From NCBI GenBank assembly GCA_013285445.1, contig CP053448.1, forward strand, positions 2,835,530 to 2,899,529: DNA of 64,000 nt, given 5' to 3'. The notes below the pieces were generated by a model. It made no database searches. It saw nothing but the letters and a program-made list of their open reading frames with translations, and was not told the DNA's origin. Of this stretch, positions 16,941-26,550 are shown in pieces; the first letter of the stretch is position 1; each line of letters starts with the position of its first letter. Origin of the DNA: Pseudomonadota bacterium (GTDB lineage: Bacteria; Pseudomonadota; Gammaproteobacteria; Xanthomonadales; Wenzhouxiangellaceae). A program made the translations under genes and the position numbers.

Positions 16941-18979
16941 ACGATACCGAAACCGATGCCAATCCACTGCTGAAAAACGGACTGCCGGCCTTTTCCCGTA
17001 TCCGCCCGGAACAGGCGCTGCCGGCTCTCGAACAGCGGCTGGACGAATACCGCAGGGCCATCGCGCAGGTCGAGTCACCGGGGGACCCGGTCGACTACGC
17101 CGGCGTGGTCGAAACCGAGTCGCGGGCCGACAACGCGTTGGCCAACACCTGGTCGACCGTTTCGCACCTGCACTCAGTCAACAGCACACCGGAGTGGCGC
17201 GCCGCCTACCAGTCCTGCCTGGAACCGCTCACTCGCTTTCATACCGAACGCGGCCAGAACCGCAAACTGTGGGCGGCCTACAACGCACTGTCTCAGCGAC
17301 CGGACTTCGCCGAGCAGGACGCCGCCCTGAGAGCAACCATCGAACACGAGCTGGCAGACTTCCACCTCAGCGGCGTCGATCTGCCCGAGACCGAACGCAG
17401 GCGCTTCGGCGAAGTCAGCCTGCGCCTGTCCGAACTTGGCAACCGCTTCGGCAACCAGGTGCTCGACGCCACCGAAGCCTGGAGCGAGCATTTCACCGGC
17501 GCCGGGCAACTCGCCGGCCTGCCCGCATCGGAGCTCGAACTGCTCGCTGGCATGGCGCGGGCCGCCGGCAAGCCCGGCTGGCTGGCCGATCTGTCCTGGC
17601 CGGCATACCGTGCCATCATCACCTATGCCGACGATCGAGGTCTGCGTGAACGCTACTACCGCGCCCATTCCGGCCGGGCTTCCGACGCCGGCCCGAACGC
17701 CGGGCAATTCGACAACGGCCCGGTCATCCGCGAAATGCTGGCCCTGCGGCATGAGCAGGCGAACCTGCTGGGCTTCAAACACTATGCAGGCATGCGCCTG
17801 ACCCGGCGAATGGCCACCAGCGCACGGCAGGTCGAAGCCTTTCTTCTTGAACTGTCCGAACGCGCGCGGCCGAGCGCGCAGGCACAGCTCGACGAGCTGA
17901 ACCGGTTCGCCGCCGGTCTGGGCGCGCCTGCACCGCTTGAAGCCTGGGATATCGCCTACTACAGCGAAAAGCTGCGGCATCGGCAGCTGGGCATCAATCA
18001 GGACATGCTCCGGCCATGGTTCGAGCTCGGTCGGGTCCTCGACGGCCTGTTCGGCATCGCCGCCGGGCTGTTCGGGCTTCGCTTCAGGGCTGATCCGTCC
18101 ATCGAGACCTGGCACCCGGACGTGCGCTACTACCACGTCATCGGCGCCAACGGCACCACCATTGCCGGTCTGTATCTCGACCCCTACAGCCGTCAGCGCA
18201 AGTCCGGCGGCGCCTGGATGGATGTGTGTCGATCGCGCATGCGCATGGCCGGTCAGCTGCAGCGACCGGTCGCTTTCCTGACCTGCAATTTCGCGCCACC
18301 CGCCGCAGGCCGCCCCAGTCTGCTCACGCATGACGATGTCGTCACGCTGTTTCACGAATTCGGCCATTGCCTGCACCACGTGCTGACCCGTATCGACATT
18401 CCGGCCGTGGCCGGAATCAGCGGTGTCGAATGGGACGCGGTCGAAATGCCGAGCCAGCTCATGGAAGGCTGGAGCTGGGAACCGGCGTCTTTGCAGCGCT
18501 TCGCGCATCACGTCGACAGCGGCCAGCCACTGCCGCACGAGCTGCTTTCCGGCCTGCTCGCCGACCGCCGGTTCCACGGCGCGCTGACGCTGCTGCGCCA
18601 GATCGAGTTTGCGCTGGTTGACCTGAGCTTGCACACGCAGCCCTGCGAGGATCCGCTGGCCGTCATGCGCTCTGTTCACGACCGGATCGCGGTGCTGCCC
18701 ATGCCCGACGACAATCGCTACCTGATGAGCTTCACCCACCTGTTCGACGGCGGCTATGCCGCTGGCTACTACAGCTATCTGTGGGCCGAGCTGCTGGCTC
18801 GCGACGCCTTTGGGCTGTTTCGGCGGAACGGCCTGTTCAGCGCCGAAACAGGTCGGCGGCTGAGCCGGGAAATCCTCGGCGTTGGATCGAGTCGACCGAT
18901 GCGGGATTCCTGGCGCGCCTTCCGCGGCCGTCAGGCCCGTATCGATCCGCTGCTCGACGCCTACGGCATTGCCACCTGA
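16937..18979 (+). CDS. prlC: oligopeptidase A (M3 family)
   Basis: Cytoplasmic zinc oligopeptidase that degrades signal peptides and small peptides. The zinc motif HEFGH is at residues 473-477 (nt 18353-18367), flanked by LF and CLHHVL as in M3 enzymes. With the GTG start at 16937, overlapping the alaA stop, the product has 680 residues, the same as E. coli PrlC. The longer frame from 16646 lies inside alaA and is spurious. C-terminal YYSYLWAELLARDAFGLF is also a family feature. Confidence 0.94.
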   Translation: MNDTETDANPLLKNGLPAFSRIRPEQALPALEQRLDEYRRAIAQVESPGDPVDYAGVVETESRADNALANTWSTVSHLHSVNSTPEWRAAYQSCLEPLTRFHTERGQNRKLWAAYNALSQRPDFAEQDAALRATIEHELADFHLSGVDLPETERRRFGEVSLRLSELGNRFGNQVLDATEAWSEHFTGAGQLAGLPASELELLAGMARAAGKPGWLADLSWPAYRAIITYADDRGLRERYYRAHSGRASDAGPNAGQFDNGPVIREMLALRHEQANLLGFKHYAGMRLTRRMATSARQVEAFLLELSERARPSAQAQLDELNRFAAGLGAPAPLEAWDIAYYSEKLRHRQLGINQDMLRPWFELGRVLDGLFGIAAGLFGLRFRADPSIETWHPDVRYYHVIGANGTTIAGLYLDPYSRQRKSGGAWMDVCRSRMRMAGQLQRPVAFLTCNFAPPAAGRPSLLTHDDVVTLFHEFGHCLHHVLTRIDIPAVAGISGVEWDAVEMPSQLMEGWSWEPASLQRFAHHVDSGQPLPHELLSGLLADRRFHGALTLLRQIEFALVDLSLHTQPCEDPLAVMRSVHDRIAVLPMPDDNRYLMSFTHLFDGGYAAGYYSYLWAELLARDAFGLFRRNGLFSAETGRRLSREILGVGSSRPMRDSWRAFRGRQARIDPLLDAYGIAT

Positions 18980-19030
18980 CCCGCCGGCCCGACGTCCCTG
19001 ACCGGGTGCCCGGCTGCCGGGCAGCAGGTG

Positions 19031-19996
19031 CTACTCCGGGCCGCAGACCCGGTTGCGACCGGAGCTCTTGGCGCGATAGAGCTGTTCGTCGGCCGCCTTG
19101 AGCAGCTGGCCGACCGCCGACATCTGCGCCTGCCATTGGGCGACTCCTGCCGACAGGGTGATGGTGGTTGGTGTTCCGCCGATGTCGAACGGTTCCTCTT
19201 CCACCGTCCGACGCACCGACTCGGCGAGCTGCACGGCCTGGTCCCGCCCGGTATCCGGCAGGATCAGGATGAACTCCTCCCCGCCGATGCGCGCCATCGT
19301 GTCGCTGGCCCGCACACGGCTTTCCGCCAGCCGGGCGATGGTTCGCAGCACGCCATCACCGGTGAGGTGGCCGTGCTCGTCATTGATCCGTTTGAACAGG
19401 TCAATATCGAGAATCGCCAGCGAGAGCTCATGGGCCGGGTCACGCTTCACGCGAGCAATTTCGGTGTCGAGTACCGCCATGGCATGCCGACGGTTGTAGA
19501 GACCGGTCAACGCGTCACGGATCGTGCTCTCATGCAGTTCCGAGTGATAGCCCGCCTCGATATTGGACTCATCGATAAACTTCAGCACCGTTTGGCTGAT
19601 TCTCACCAGATCACCGTCGCGCAGGGGCGCGCGCTCGATGCGCTCGTCGTTGAGATAGGTGTGGTTGGTCGAACCCAGGTCCTCGACCCAGAAACGGCCA
19701 TCGTCGCGCACGATGCGGCAATGTCGACGGGAGATACTGCGGTCGGATATCTGAAAATCTGCCGTGATGTCACGACCGATGACCAGGGACTCGCTGTCCG
19801 GCACCAGGCGCGAACCCAGCCGTGCACCGCGGATGACCACCAGGCAGGCGTCATGCGTCTCGGCGTCCGGCCGATTCCTGGAGCATGCAATCGTCCGGTC
19901 TTCGGCGTCAGTATCCCTGTCGGTCCCGTCTTTCAAGCGACTGATTCCCGCGTCGGTTACGCCGGAACGGGCTTCAGCCGCACCGGCTAACATCAC
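19031..19996 (-). CDS. FHA-GGDEF diguanylate cyclase
   Basis: A 321-residue soluble protein joining a phosphothreonine-binding FHA domain (about 50-145; key residues GRDITADFQISDRSISRRHC and GSTNHTYL) to a GGDEF diguanylate cyclase (about 155-321). The catalytic GGEEF is intact, with an RxxD inhibitory site (RASD) five residues before it. FHA input implies control by a Ser/Thr kinase; none is in the window. The N-terminal ~45 residues are charged and probably disordered. It converges with prlC. Confidence 0.92.
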   Translation of the reverse strand: MMLAGAAEARSGVTDAGISRLKDGTDRDTDAEDRTIACSRNRPDAETHDACLVVIRGARLGSRLVPDSESLVIGRDITADFQISDRSISRRHCRIVRDDGRFWVEDLGSTNHTYLNDERIERAPLRDGDLVRISQTVLKFIDESNIEAGYHSELHESTIRDALTGLYNRRHAMAVLDTEIARVKRDPAHELSLAILDIDLFKRINDEHGHLTGDGVLRTIARLAESRVRASDTMARIGGEEFILILPDTGRDQAVQLAESVRRTVEEEPFDIGGTPTTITLSAGVAQWQAQMSAVGQLLKAADEQLYRAKSSGRNRVCGPE

Positions 19997-20076
19997 AGTT
20001 TAGCGGCTCTTGAACGTCCGTGTTGAAAACCGGCGCCCGGCGAGGCCCGTTCGCCCGCACCCCCGGCGACCATCAA

Positions 20077-20526
20077 TCAGAACCGAAACAGCTCATAGTT
20101 GCCGCGGGCCCGCTCGATCAGTGCGGCCTCGTCTTCGTGCTCGTTCCACTGCTCCAGCCCGTCCATTTCGTCGGAACGGTGGAACAACAGCAGGTGCCCA
20201 TGAGTGATCTTGAAGCGCGTCGGGTCGATCGCCACCGCGCGGCCCAATGCAAGGTTGTAGGGGCAGTGATCGGGAAACAGCGGTTCGTAGCGACGCGGGT
20301 CAGCCTTGAAGGCAGCCCGCTCTTCGGCGTTACGAAAATAATACCTGCGCTGGTTGTAGGTTGCCACGAACTCCGCCGATCCACGCAATGCCTCACCCTC
20401 GGTGAAGTAAGCCACGGGGCTGTACCCATCGATGGCCAGCGGATATTGATCGTCATCCTCGGCGACAGCCTGAACCGCCGTCAGCAGCATGATGAGCACC
20501 AGCAAGTAAAAAGAATTCGACGGCAT
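20077..20526 (-). CDS. secreted YHS-domain protein
   Basis: A 149-residue protein with a signal peptide (about 1-22, ending AVQAVAE) and a YHS-like domain (YPLAIDGYSPVAYF ... ATYNQRRYYFRNAEERAAFKADPRRYEP). YHS domains occur in metal-binding proteins; here the usual C-terminal Cys is seen as FPDHCPYNLALG. It lies 24 nt downstream of the Lpd-like flavoprotein gene on the same strand and is probably co-transcribed. Function unknown. Confidence 0.85.
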   Translation of the reverse strand: MPSNSFYLLVLIMLLTAVQAVAEDDDQYPLAIDGYSPVAYFTEGEALRGSAEFVATYNQRRYYFRNAEERAAFKADPRRYEPLFPDHCPYNLALGRAVAIDPTRFKITHGHLLLFHRSDEMDGLEQWNEHEDEAALIERARGNYELFRF

Positions 20527-20550
20527 GCGCTTGTTCTCCTCGGCAGGTGC

Positions 20551-21990
20551 TCAGTCGCCCGGACCACACTCCAGGCAGCGGTCTTCAATGGCCGGGCCGA
20601 TTCTGAGCTTGTGGTTGAGATCCCGGAGCGCGGAGCGCAGCCCCTCTTCAATCACCGGGTGGTAGAAGGGCATGTCAAGCATATCGCTGACTCGCAGCCG
20701 CTGCTGGGCCGACCAGGCGAGCAGGTGGCCGATATGCTCAGCGGCCGGCCCGAACATTTCCGCCCCCATGAAACGCCCTGTGCCGTGCTCCCCGTAGACC
20801 CGCAGCAGGCCACGGTTCCGGCCCATCACGCGGCTGCGGCCCTGATCAGCAAAATCCACCGAGCCCACCTCGAAGCAGCCGCGGCAATGCTCGGCGGTCT
20901 GCTGGATGGTGCGACCGGCCGTGGCGATCTGCGGATCAGTGAACACGACCGCCAGCGGCGTACGCCGATGACCGACGCGGACGTCAGGATAGCGGCCGGC
21001 GTTGGTTCCGGCAATACGCCCCTCGTCAGCGGCTTCGTGCAGCAGCGGCAGGTCACTGTTGGCGTCGCCGGCGATGAAAATGTGCGAATCCCCGCAGCGC
21101 ATGGTGAAGCGATCAAAGCCCGGCATGCCGCGCTCGTCCAGCTCCAGCGAGGTCTTATCGAGCGCCAGCTCATCGACGTTCGGGCGGCGGCCGGTGGCGG
21201 CCAGCAGGTACTCAAAGCATTCGGTGCGCGGCTTTCCGTTAACGGTGAAGGTAATCTCGACACCGTCGTTCGTCTCGCCGACAGCATCGACCTGTGCATC
21301 CGGATCGAGCGGGAACTCCTCGTTGAAGGTCTCCAGCGCGATGCGCCGGATCTCGTCGTCCTGGATCGGCCCGACCGCGCCGCCAACGCCGAACATGCGA
21401 ACGCGAACGCCCAGCCTGGACAGCGCCTGACCGAGCTCCAGACCGATGACTCCAGGGCCGAACACCGCCACCGATTCCGGCAGGTCCGGCCACTCGAAGA
21501 CGTCGTCACTGGTGACCAGCCTCTCGCCGGCCTGCTCCAAAAACCCCGGGATATGGGTGCGCGAGCCGGTGGCGATGACGATACGACCGGCGCGCACGCG
21601 CGTATGGTCACCGACAATCAGCGTTTCGTCGTCCTCGAAGCGTGCCAGGCCTTCAATGCGCTGCCCGGCCGGAATCCTGTCGACCGAGTCAAGCACGAAA
21701 CCGACGAAACGGTCGCGCTCGACCCGAACCCGATCGAGCACGGCCTTGCCGTCCACCTCGACCTGCCCCACGCGGATACCGAAGCGATCGGCGTGCGCTG
21801 CCTCGAAGGCGGCTTCGGCGGCAACGATCAAAAGCTTGCTGGGCATACAGCCGACTCGCGCACAGGTGGTGCCGTAGGGGCCGCCCTCGATCAGCACCAC
21901 ATCCTCGCTGTATTTGGACGCCTGCCGCCAGGCAACGAGTCCGGCGGTACCGGCGCCGATGACTGCCACGTCCACTTCTCGCTCGCGCAT
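20551..21990 (-). CDS. dihydrolipoyl dehydrogenase-type flavoprotein disulfide reductase
   Basis: A 479-residue pyridine nucleotide-disulfide oxidoreductase. FAD motif GAGTAGLVAWRQA; redox-active pair in CARVGCMPSK (CxxxxC); NAD domain GPGVIGLELGQALSRLG; second FAD motif FIAGDAN; catalytic His-Glu in FYHPVIEEGLRSAL. All active residues are present, so it is probably functional. No 2-oxoacid dehydrogenase gene is nearby, so its disulfide substrate (lipoyl protein or other) is open. It precedes a YHS-domain gene. Confidence 0.88.
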   Translation of the reverse strand: MREREVDVAVIGAGTAGLVAWRQASKYSEDVVLIEGGPYGTTCARVGCMPSKLLIVAAEAAFEAAHADRFGIRVGQVEVDGKAVLDRVRVERDRFVGFVLDSVDRIPAGQRIEGLARFEDDETLIVGDHTRVRAGRIVIATGSRTHIPGFLEQAGERLVTSDDVFEWPDLPESVAVFGPGVIGLELGQALSRLGVRVRMFGVGGAVGPIQDDEIRRIALETFNEEFPLDPDAQVDAVGETNDGVEITFTVNGKPRTECFEYLLAATGRRPNVDELALDKTSLELDERGMPGFDRFTMRCGDSHIFIAGDANSDLPLLHEAADEGRIAGTNAGRYPDVRVGHRRTPLAVVFTDPQIATAGRTIQQTAEHCRGCFEVGSVDFADQGRSRVMGRNRGLLRVYGEHGTGRFMGAEMFGPAAEHIGHLLAWSAQQRLRVSDMLDMPFYHPVIEEGLRSALRDLNHKLRIGPAIEDRCLECGPGD

Positions 21991-22185
21991 CAGGCTTCAC
22001 CCGCAGTTTCGATCATGCGGTGTTTGTAACACGCCACCGTTCACCCGGCTATACGGGGTTTCACCGACCCGTGCCGCCCTCTGCCGAAGCGGCGCAGATG
22101 CGCCCGCGCAGCGTTGTTCAGAGGTTTGCTGAACACTTCATCGCCACTCGAAGGCGTCCCGATCGACGCGCAGACGGCTGAATTG

Positions 22186-24225
22186 CTACCAGCCGCGCTC
22201 GATCGACACGAAGGCGCTGCGCCCCGGTCCGGGAAAATAGCGGAAGTTGCCGAAGGCGAAGTCGGCGCGCTCGGCATAGCGACGGTCAGTGAGATTGCGC
22301 ACCCGAAGCGAAACCGTCCAGCGCTCCTCGAAGCGACGCTGGAGGAAGCCGTGCAGCAGCGTGTGGCCGCCATAGCGACGCATGTTCTCGGCATCGAGCC
22401 AGTAGCCGCCGTTGACTTCCACGGCCAGCTGCGCCAGCCAGCCTTCGTCGGGCCGCCAGGTCAGATCGGCACTGGCCAGCTCGCGCGGCGCCGAGGCGAT
22501 GTCGCGACCGCGGATGATGCGCTCGCCGCCGAGGTCACGATCGAAGCGGTACCAGTGAATGGCGTAGGTTCCTCGGGCGGCCGCGGTCAGCGCCGGCGTG
22601 AGCGCCTGGGCAAGCTCGAACTCGATGCCGCGATGGCCGGTGCGGCCATCGCTGACGTTGAAGCCCTCGGCGTCGCGGAAGATGAAATTGTCCTTGCGCT
22701 GGTAGAAGGCGACCAGCTCCCAGCTCAGCCCGCCGGGCTGCGCAGTGCGACCGCGCAGGCCCAGCTCGACGGCGTCAAGCGTTTCAGGATCAAGATCGGC
22801 AACGTCCTGACCGCGCTGCAGGCGATAGAGCTCGGTCGCCTGGGGCGCACGAAAGCCGCGCGCGATGCGCAGCCAGGCCCGGCCACCGTCGAAGTCACGG
22901 CTGAGGGTGAATTCGGGGGCCAGTTCGAAGAAGTCGTCGCTGCGGTCAGCCGGCCGGTTGTACAGACAGCCACCGAATCCGCAGGCCTGGCCGGTGTCGG
23001 TCAGGTTGCCCGGCTCCAGATTATTATCATAGTCGTAACGAATCCAGTCCGCATGTACCCCGGCGCGCAGCCACCAGCGCGAAGCCGGCTCCAAAGCGGC
23101 GGCGAGGTAGCCGCCAAGTCGATGACCGTCGACGTCGTAGTCGTAGTGCCGTCCCGACGGGCGAATGGCGGCCACGGGCTCGGGCACACCCTCGGCCGGA
23201 CCGGCCTGGGCCTGATCAAGAAAGCCGTTGAACAACTCGGCGTCGGCGCCCCACTCAAACTCGCCGAAAACCGCCGGGCTCGAGCGGTCGAACTGCATGC
23301 CGGCCGAGACCTGGCCGTTTTCCTCAAGCGGCTTGCCAGGCAGGAAATGCTGCAGGAAATCCATGTCCGAGCGCCGCGCGAAACCGGTCAGCCGGGACTC
23401 CGTCCCGTCGGCGCTCAACCAGTCGACGCGGCTGATCAAGCGTTGGGCATCGGCCCGGCGAAAGGCTTCGGGATTCAGGTTCTGCCGCCGAAGATCCGGG
23501 TCGGCATAGACGCGTTCGCCCAGGATAAAACCGGCGGTATCCTGATCCAGACGTGCGACGGAGAGGACCGTCGACCACTGCCCGCCATCGATCGGGATAA
23601 CGTGGTGGGCGGTCAGGAACTGGTGCTCGTAGCGCTCGTCAACACGGAAACTGCCGGCCTCGGTGAGATTGGCGTCAATGGCCAGCTCACCGCCGCCGAG
23701 CGGCGCGGTCAGCCGCAGTTCGCCCCGATAGTAATCATCGCTGCCGGCTTCGACTCGAACCGCGTTGTGCAGTCCCGCCTGCGGCGAGCGGGTGCGCACG
23801 TCAATCACGCCGTGCAGCCCGCCCGAGGCATGGCCGAGGCCGCCAGGCCCGCGCAGCACGCTGATCGATGCAGCCTGCAGCAGATTGACCTCGAACAGAT
23901 TGTTGACGTTGCAGAACCCCGGCGGCCGGATCGGCACGCCTTCCTCGAGAATCAGCAGCGCGCCGCATCCACCGGCGCCGGACAGAATCGGCGAACGGAC
24001 CGCGGAGAGGTGCTCCTGACCGCTGCCGCGCGTGATCCAGGTTCCCGGCAGGCGGGCAAACACCTCGGCGGGATGGGTCGGTCGGAGCGCCGCGATATCG
24101 CCTTCGTCCAGGACGGCGGTGGCCTGCATCCGCTCTGGCCGGATGTCGCGGGCGACGACCCGAACCGGCTCCAGCAGCGGCGATCCGGCAGCCAGCGCCA
24201 GCAGCATCGAGCCGGGCAGCATCAT
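22186..24225 (-). CDS. TonB-dependent outer-membrane receptor
   Basis: A 679-residue outer-membrane transporter: short signal sequence (about 1-17), plug domain (about 40-150; PAEVFARLPGTWITRGSGQ, ISVLRGPGGLGHASGGLHGVIDVRTRSP) and a 22-strand barrel ending in an aromatic residue (RSAFVSIERGW). A Cys pair (ACGFGGCLYN) marks one extracellular loop. It overlaps the MFS gene upstream by 4 nt, so an outer- and an inner-membrane transporter are co-produced. The ligand (siderophore, vitamin or other) cannot be read from the sequence. Confidence 0.9.
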   Translation of the reverse strand: MMLPGSMLLALAAGSPLLEPVRVVARDIRPERMQATAVLDEGDIAALRPTHPAEVFARLPGTWITRGSGQEHLSAVRSPILSGAGGCGALLILEEGVPIRPPGFCNVNNLFEVNLLQAASISVLRGPGGLGHASGGLHGVIDVRTRSPQAGLHNAVRVEAGSDDYYRGELRLTAPLGGGELAIDANLTEAGSFRVDERYEHQFLTAHHVIPIDGGQWSTVLSVARLDQDTAGFILGERVYADPDLRRQNLNPEAFRRADAQRLISRVDWLSADGTESRLTGFARRSDMDFLQHFLPGKPLEENGQVSAGMQFDRSSPAVFGEFEWGADAELFNGFLDQAQAGPAEGVPEPVAAIRPSGRHYDYDVDGHRLGGYLAAALEPASRWWLRAGVHADWIRYDYDNNLEPGNLTDTGQACGFGGCLYNRPADRSDDFFELAPEFTLSRDFDGGRAWLRIARGFRAPQATELYRLQRGQDVADLDPETLDAVELGLRGRTAQPGGLSWELVAFYQRKDNFIFRDAEGFNVSDGRTGHRGIEFELAQALTPALTAAARGTYAIHWYRFDRDLGGERIIRGRDIASAPRELASADLTWRPDEGWLAQLAVEVNGGYWLDAENMRRYGGHTLLHGFLQRRFEERWTVSLRVRNLTDRRYAERADFAFGNFRYFPGPGRSAFVSIERGW

Positions 24226-25529
24226 GCGACCGACCGCTCGCGCCGAAACCGCCGTGCCAGCAGCACGAACGTGACCGCACCACCGAAGGTCAGCAGAAAC
24301 GGAAACGCCAGCACATAGCGACCCAGACCCTCGCTTGTGCCCTCAAGCACTTGATAGATTCCAACACCGATCAGGGGCGCGAGCAGGCCGCGAATACCGG
24401 TCAGGGTGACGTGAATACCCATGTAAAGCGTCGATTGTTCATCGCTGGCAAAGTCGTTATGGCCCAGATTCCAGCCCAGCTTTCCGCCGGCAAATGCCAT
24501 GCCCAGCGCCAGTGCCCCGGCCCAGAACAGCATGTCGAGTCCGGCCATGGACGCGCACATGAACAGCAGCAGGGCCATCACGAACATCCAGGCCTGCCGC
24601 GCCCGGTAGTCCAGAATATGCGCGGCGTCGAGCCGCCTGGCCCAGATCGGCGTGAAAATCGCCAGGGTGATCAGCGGCAGCGCAGTGGTGATCAGTACCT
24701 GCTCGAAACGGCCGAATCCGAACTGCTCGTTGAGCAGCACGACCAGCAGCGCAATGACCATCAGATTGCCGCTACCGAAGGCAAACATGGTCAGCATGTA
24801 GCGACGGTACCAGACATCATTGCGCAGGATGGTCAGTGCCGCACGCAGCTGTCCACCGATCCGCCCGCTGCGCTGCGTCAGCTCCTCTCGCTGCAGCCGC
24901 CGGCCCTGGCGCACACGGGTGGCCTGATAGCGCCAGGCGGCGAACAGGCCGGCCAGTCCGGCCAGCGGAAAGGCCAGACGCCAGACCTCCGGCCACCAGC
25001 TCATCAGCAGACCGATTGCTGCAGCAACGGCCGCGATAATCAGCGAGTAGATGATCGTAATCCAGCCGGTGATGCGGGCACGAACCTGGCGTGGAAAATT
25101 GGCGCGCCAGATTGCAGCGCGCAGGGTGATCACGCCGGCCCAGGCCAGGCGCGCCATGATCATGGCTGCAGTCACCAGCACCAGGCCGGCCGGTGAGTCC
25201 GGCGCCAGCGCCATGAGCATGAGGAAACCGGACGTCATTGCCATCAGCACCGCGACCCAGGTGGACTTGTTGCGGCCCTCGGCGAGGCCGGAAATCCACA
25301 GGCTCACGACGTTGGCGAACGCCGGCGCGCCGGCGACCAGGGCCACGGCCAGGTTGACCCAGACCGAGTGGGCCACGCCGTCAAACTGGGTCTTGACCAC
25401 AACCCCCACCAGTCCCCCCTCGAGCGCGCCCAGCGCCACGGCCATACCGGCATTGGTCGCCACCTCACGCGGCATCAGCGTACGCGCCACGAATGGCAGC
25501 GCGGGTCGGTTGGCCGTCAGAAATGGCAT
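24222..25529 (-). CDS. MFS transporter paired with TonB receptor
   Basis: A 435-residue inner-membrane protein with about 12 hydrophobic segments and a basic central loop (QATRVRQGRRLQREELTQRSGR, about residues 205-225) separating two six-helix halves, as in the major facilitator superfamily. It is first in a two-gene operon with the TonB-dependent receptor (ATGA overlap), so import of the same ligand is likely, although export cannot be excluded. No substrate-specific motif is recognised. Confidence 0.82.
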   Translation of the reverse strand: MPFLTANRPALPFVARTLMPREVATNAGMAVALGALEGGLVGVVVKTQFDGVAHSVWVNLAVALVAGAPAFANVVSLWISGLAEGRNKSTWVAVLMAMTSGFLMLMALAPDSPAGLVLVTAAMIMARLAWAGVITLRAAIWRANFPRQVRARITGWITIIYSLIIAAVAAAIGLLMSWWPEVWRLAFPLAGLAGLFAAWRYQATRVRQGRRLQREELTQRSGRIGGQLRAALTILRNDVWYRRYMLTMFAFGSGNLMVIALLVVLLNEQFGFGRFEQVLITTALPLITLAIFTPIWARRLDAAHILDYRARQAWMFVMALLLFMCASMAGLDMLFWAGALALGMAFAGGKLGWNLGHNDFASDEQSTLYMGIHVTLTGIRGLLAPLIGVGIYQVLEGTSEGLGRYVLAFPFLLTFGGAVTFVLLARRFRRERSVA

Positions 25530-25605
25530 GGCACCTATTCTACGTGAGCCCGGTCAACGATCACCCACACCGTAAGCAGGCAGACAGGCCGGGTACAATG
25601 CCGGC

Positions 25606-26073
25606 ATGAACGACGGTGGCCGATACGACGACGATCAACGCTGGCTGCAATCGGTGCTGACCGGCAGTATTCCGCTTGCCCGGGCGATGGCGCTGCAGGT
25701 CGTGCAGCTCGACGAGTGCGGCGTTGCGCTTTCCCTGCCGCTGCCGCCCAATATCAACGACAAAGGTACGGCATTCGGGGGATCGCTGGCCTCGGCCCTG
25801 ATCCTGGCGGGGTGGTCCCTGCCGCGCCTGCTGCTTCACCGGGCCGGGATCGCGGCCAACCTGGTCATCGGCCACTGCGAGCTGCGCTTTCTGCTGCCGG
25901 TCGACGGTGATTTCGAGGTGCGGTGTCACTGGCCGAACGCGGCGGTTGCCGACGGCTTTGTCCGGAAGCTGGAAGCAAGCGATCGCGCCGGTATGACGCT
26001 GCAGCCGGAGGCGGTGTTTCGCGGCCAGGTGGCGGCAACGCTTTCAGCCAAGTATGCTGCACTCAGATCCTGA
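25606..26073 (+). CDS. YiiD C-terminal-type hotdog thioesterase
   Basis: A 155-residue hotdog-fold protein. The segment NINDKGTAFGGSLASALILAGWSL is the signature of the putative thioesterase domain found at the C-terminus of YiiD; here it stands alone without the acetyltransferase half. Probable acyl-thioester hydrolase; substrate unknown. A TACAAT box ends 6 nt before the ATG, so the transcript could be leaderless. It starts a run of three plus-strand genes ending in an orphan parA. Confidence 0.82.
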   Translation: MNDGGRYDDDQRWLQSVLTGSIPLARAMALQVVQLDECGVALSLPLPPNINDKGTAFGGSLASALILAGWSLPRLLLHRAGIAANLVIGHCELRFLLPVDGDFEVRCHWPNAAVADGFVRKLEASDRAGMTLQPEAVFRGQVAATLSAKYAALRS

Positions 26074-26094
26074 TCGACCACGTGGGGTGGTGCC

Positions 26095-26511
26095 ATGAAC
26101 CGCAAGATTGTTCTCGTCGTTGCGCTGGCGCTGATCGGCCTTGCCGCCTGCGGCGGCAGCAAGGATGTGATGCGCGAGGGCCAGCACGCGATGGATCGCT
26201 GGGAATCGCTGGTGCGCTGGAGCCAGTATGATTCGCTGATTGATCTGATGCATCCCGAATGGCTGGCGGCCCATCCCATCCCCAGAATCGACCTTGAACG
26301 GCTCAAGCAGTTTCGCGTCAGCCAGTACCGCGTCGAGCAGGTCCTGACCGATGCCGACAATCTGGTGATCCAGCGAAGCGTCAGAATCCATCTGTATCAT
26401 AACCACACGTTGCGGGAACGCGTCATCCTGCACGTGGAGGAGTGGCGCTATGACGCCGAGCGGGAGCGCTGGCTATTGCACTCGGGACTGCCCGACCCCA
26501 GACGGCGCTGA
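26095..26511 (+). CDS. small lipoprotein, unknown function
   Basis: A 138-residue lipoprotein: the signal peptide ends in lipobox LAAC (Cys19), followed by GGSKDVMREG. The mature part is mixed alpha/beta with a C-terminal basic tail (LPDPRRR). It is not recognised beyond this; the shape (helix, then four strands) resembles NTF2-like domains, but that is an impression. It lies between a thioesterase and parA on the same strand, with gaps of 21 and 39 nt. Confidence 0.75.
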   Translation: MNRKIVLVVALALIGLAACGGSKDVMREGQHAMDRWESLVRWSQYDSLIDLMHPEWLAAHPIPRIDLERLKQFRVSQYRVEQVLTDADNLVIQRSVRIHLYHNHTLRERVILHVEEWRYDAERERWLLHSGLPDPRRR

Positions 26512-26550
26512 TCACACCGCTCTAAAGACTCATCACGGAGGGCTTGAGAC

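Noticed and set aside
21991..22185. Cobalamin riboswitch next to the TonB receptor
   Set aside because: The gap is downstream of the receptor, not upstream, and no B12-box motif was seen; the operon's real upstream region (25530-25605) is too short.
22114..24318. 734-codon plus-strand open frame opposite the TonB receptor
   Set aside because: Antisense shadow; the minus-strand frame has plug and barrel features.
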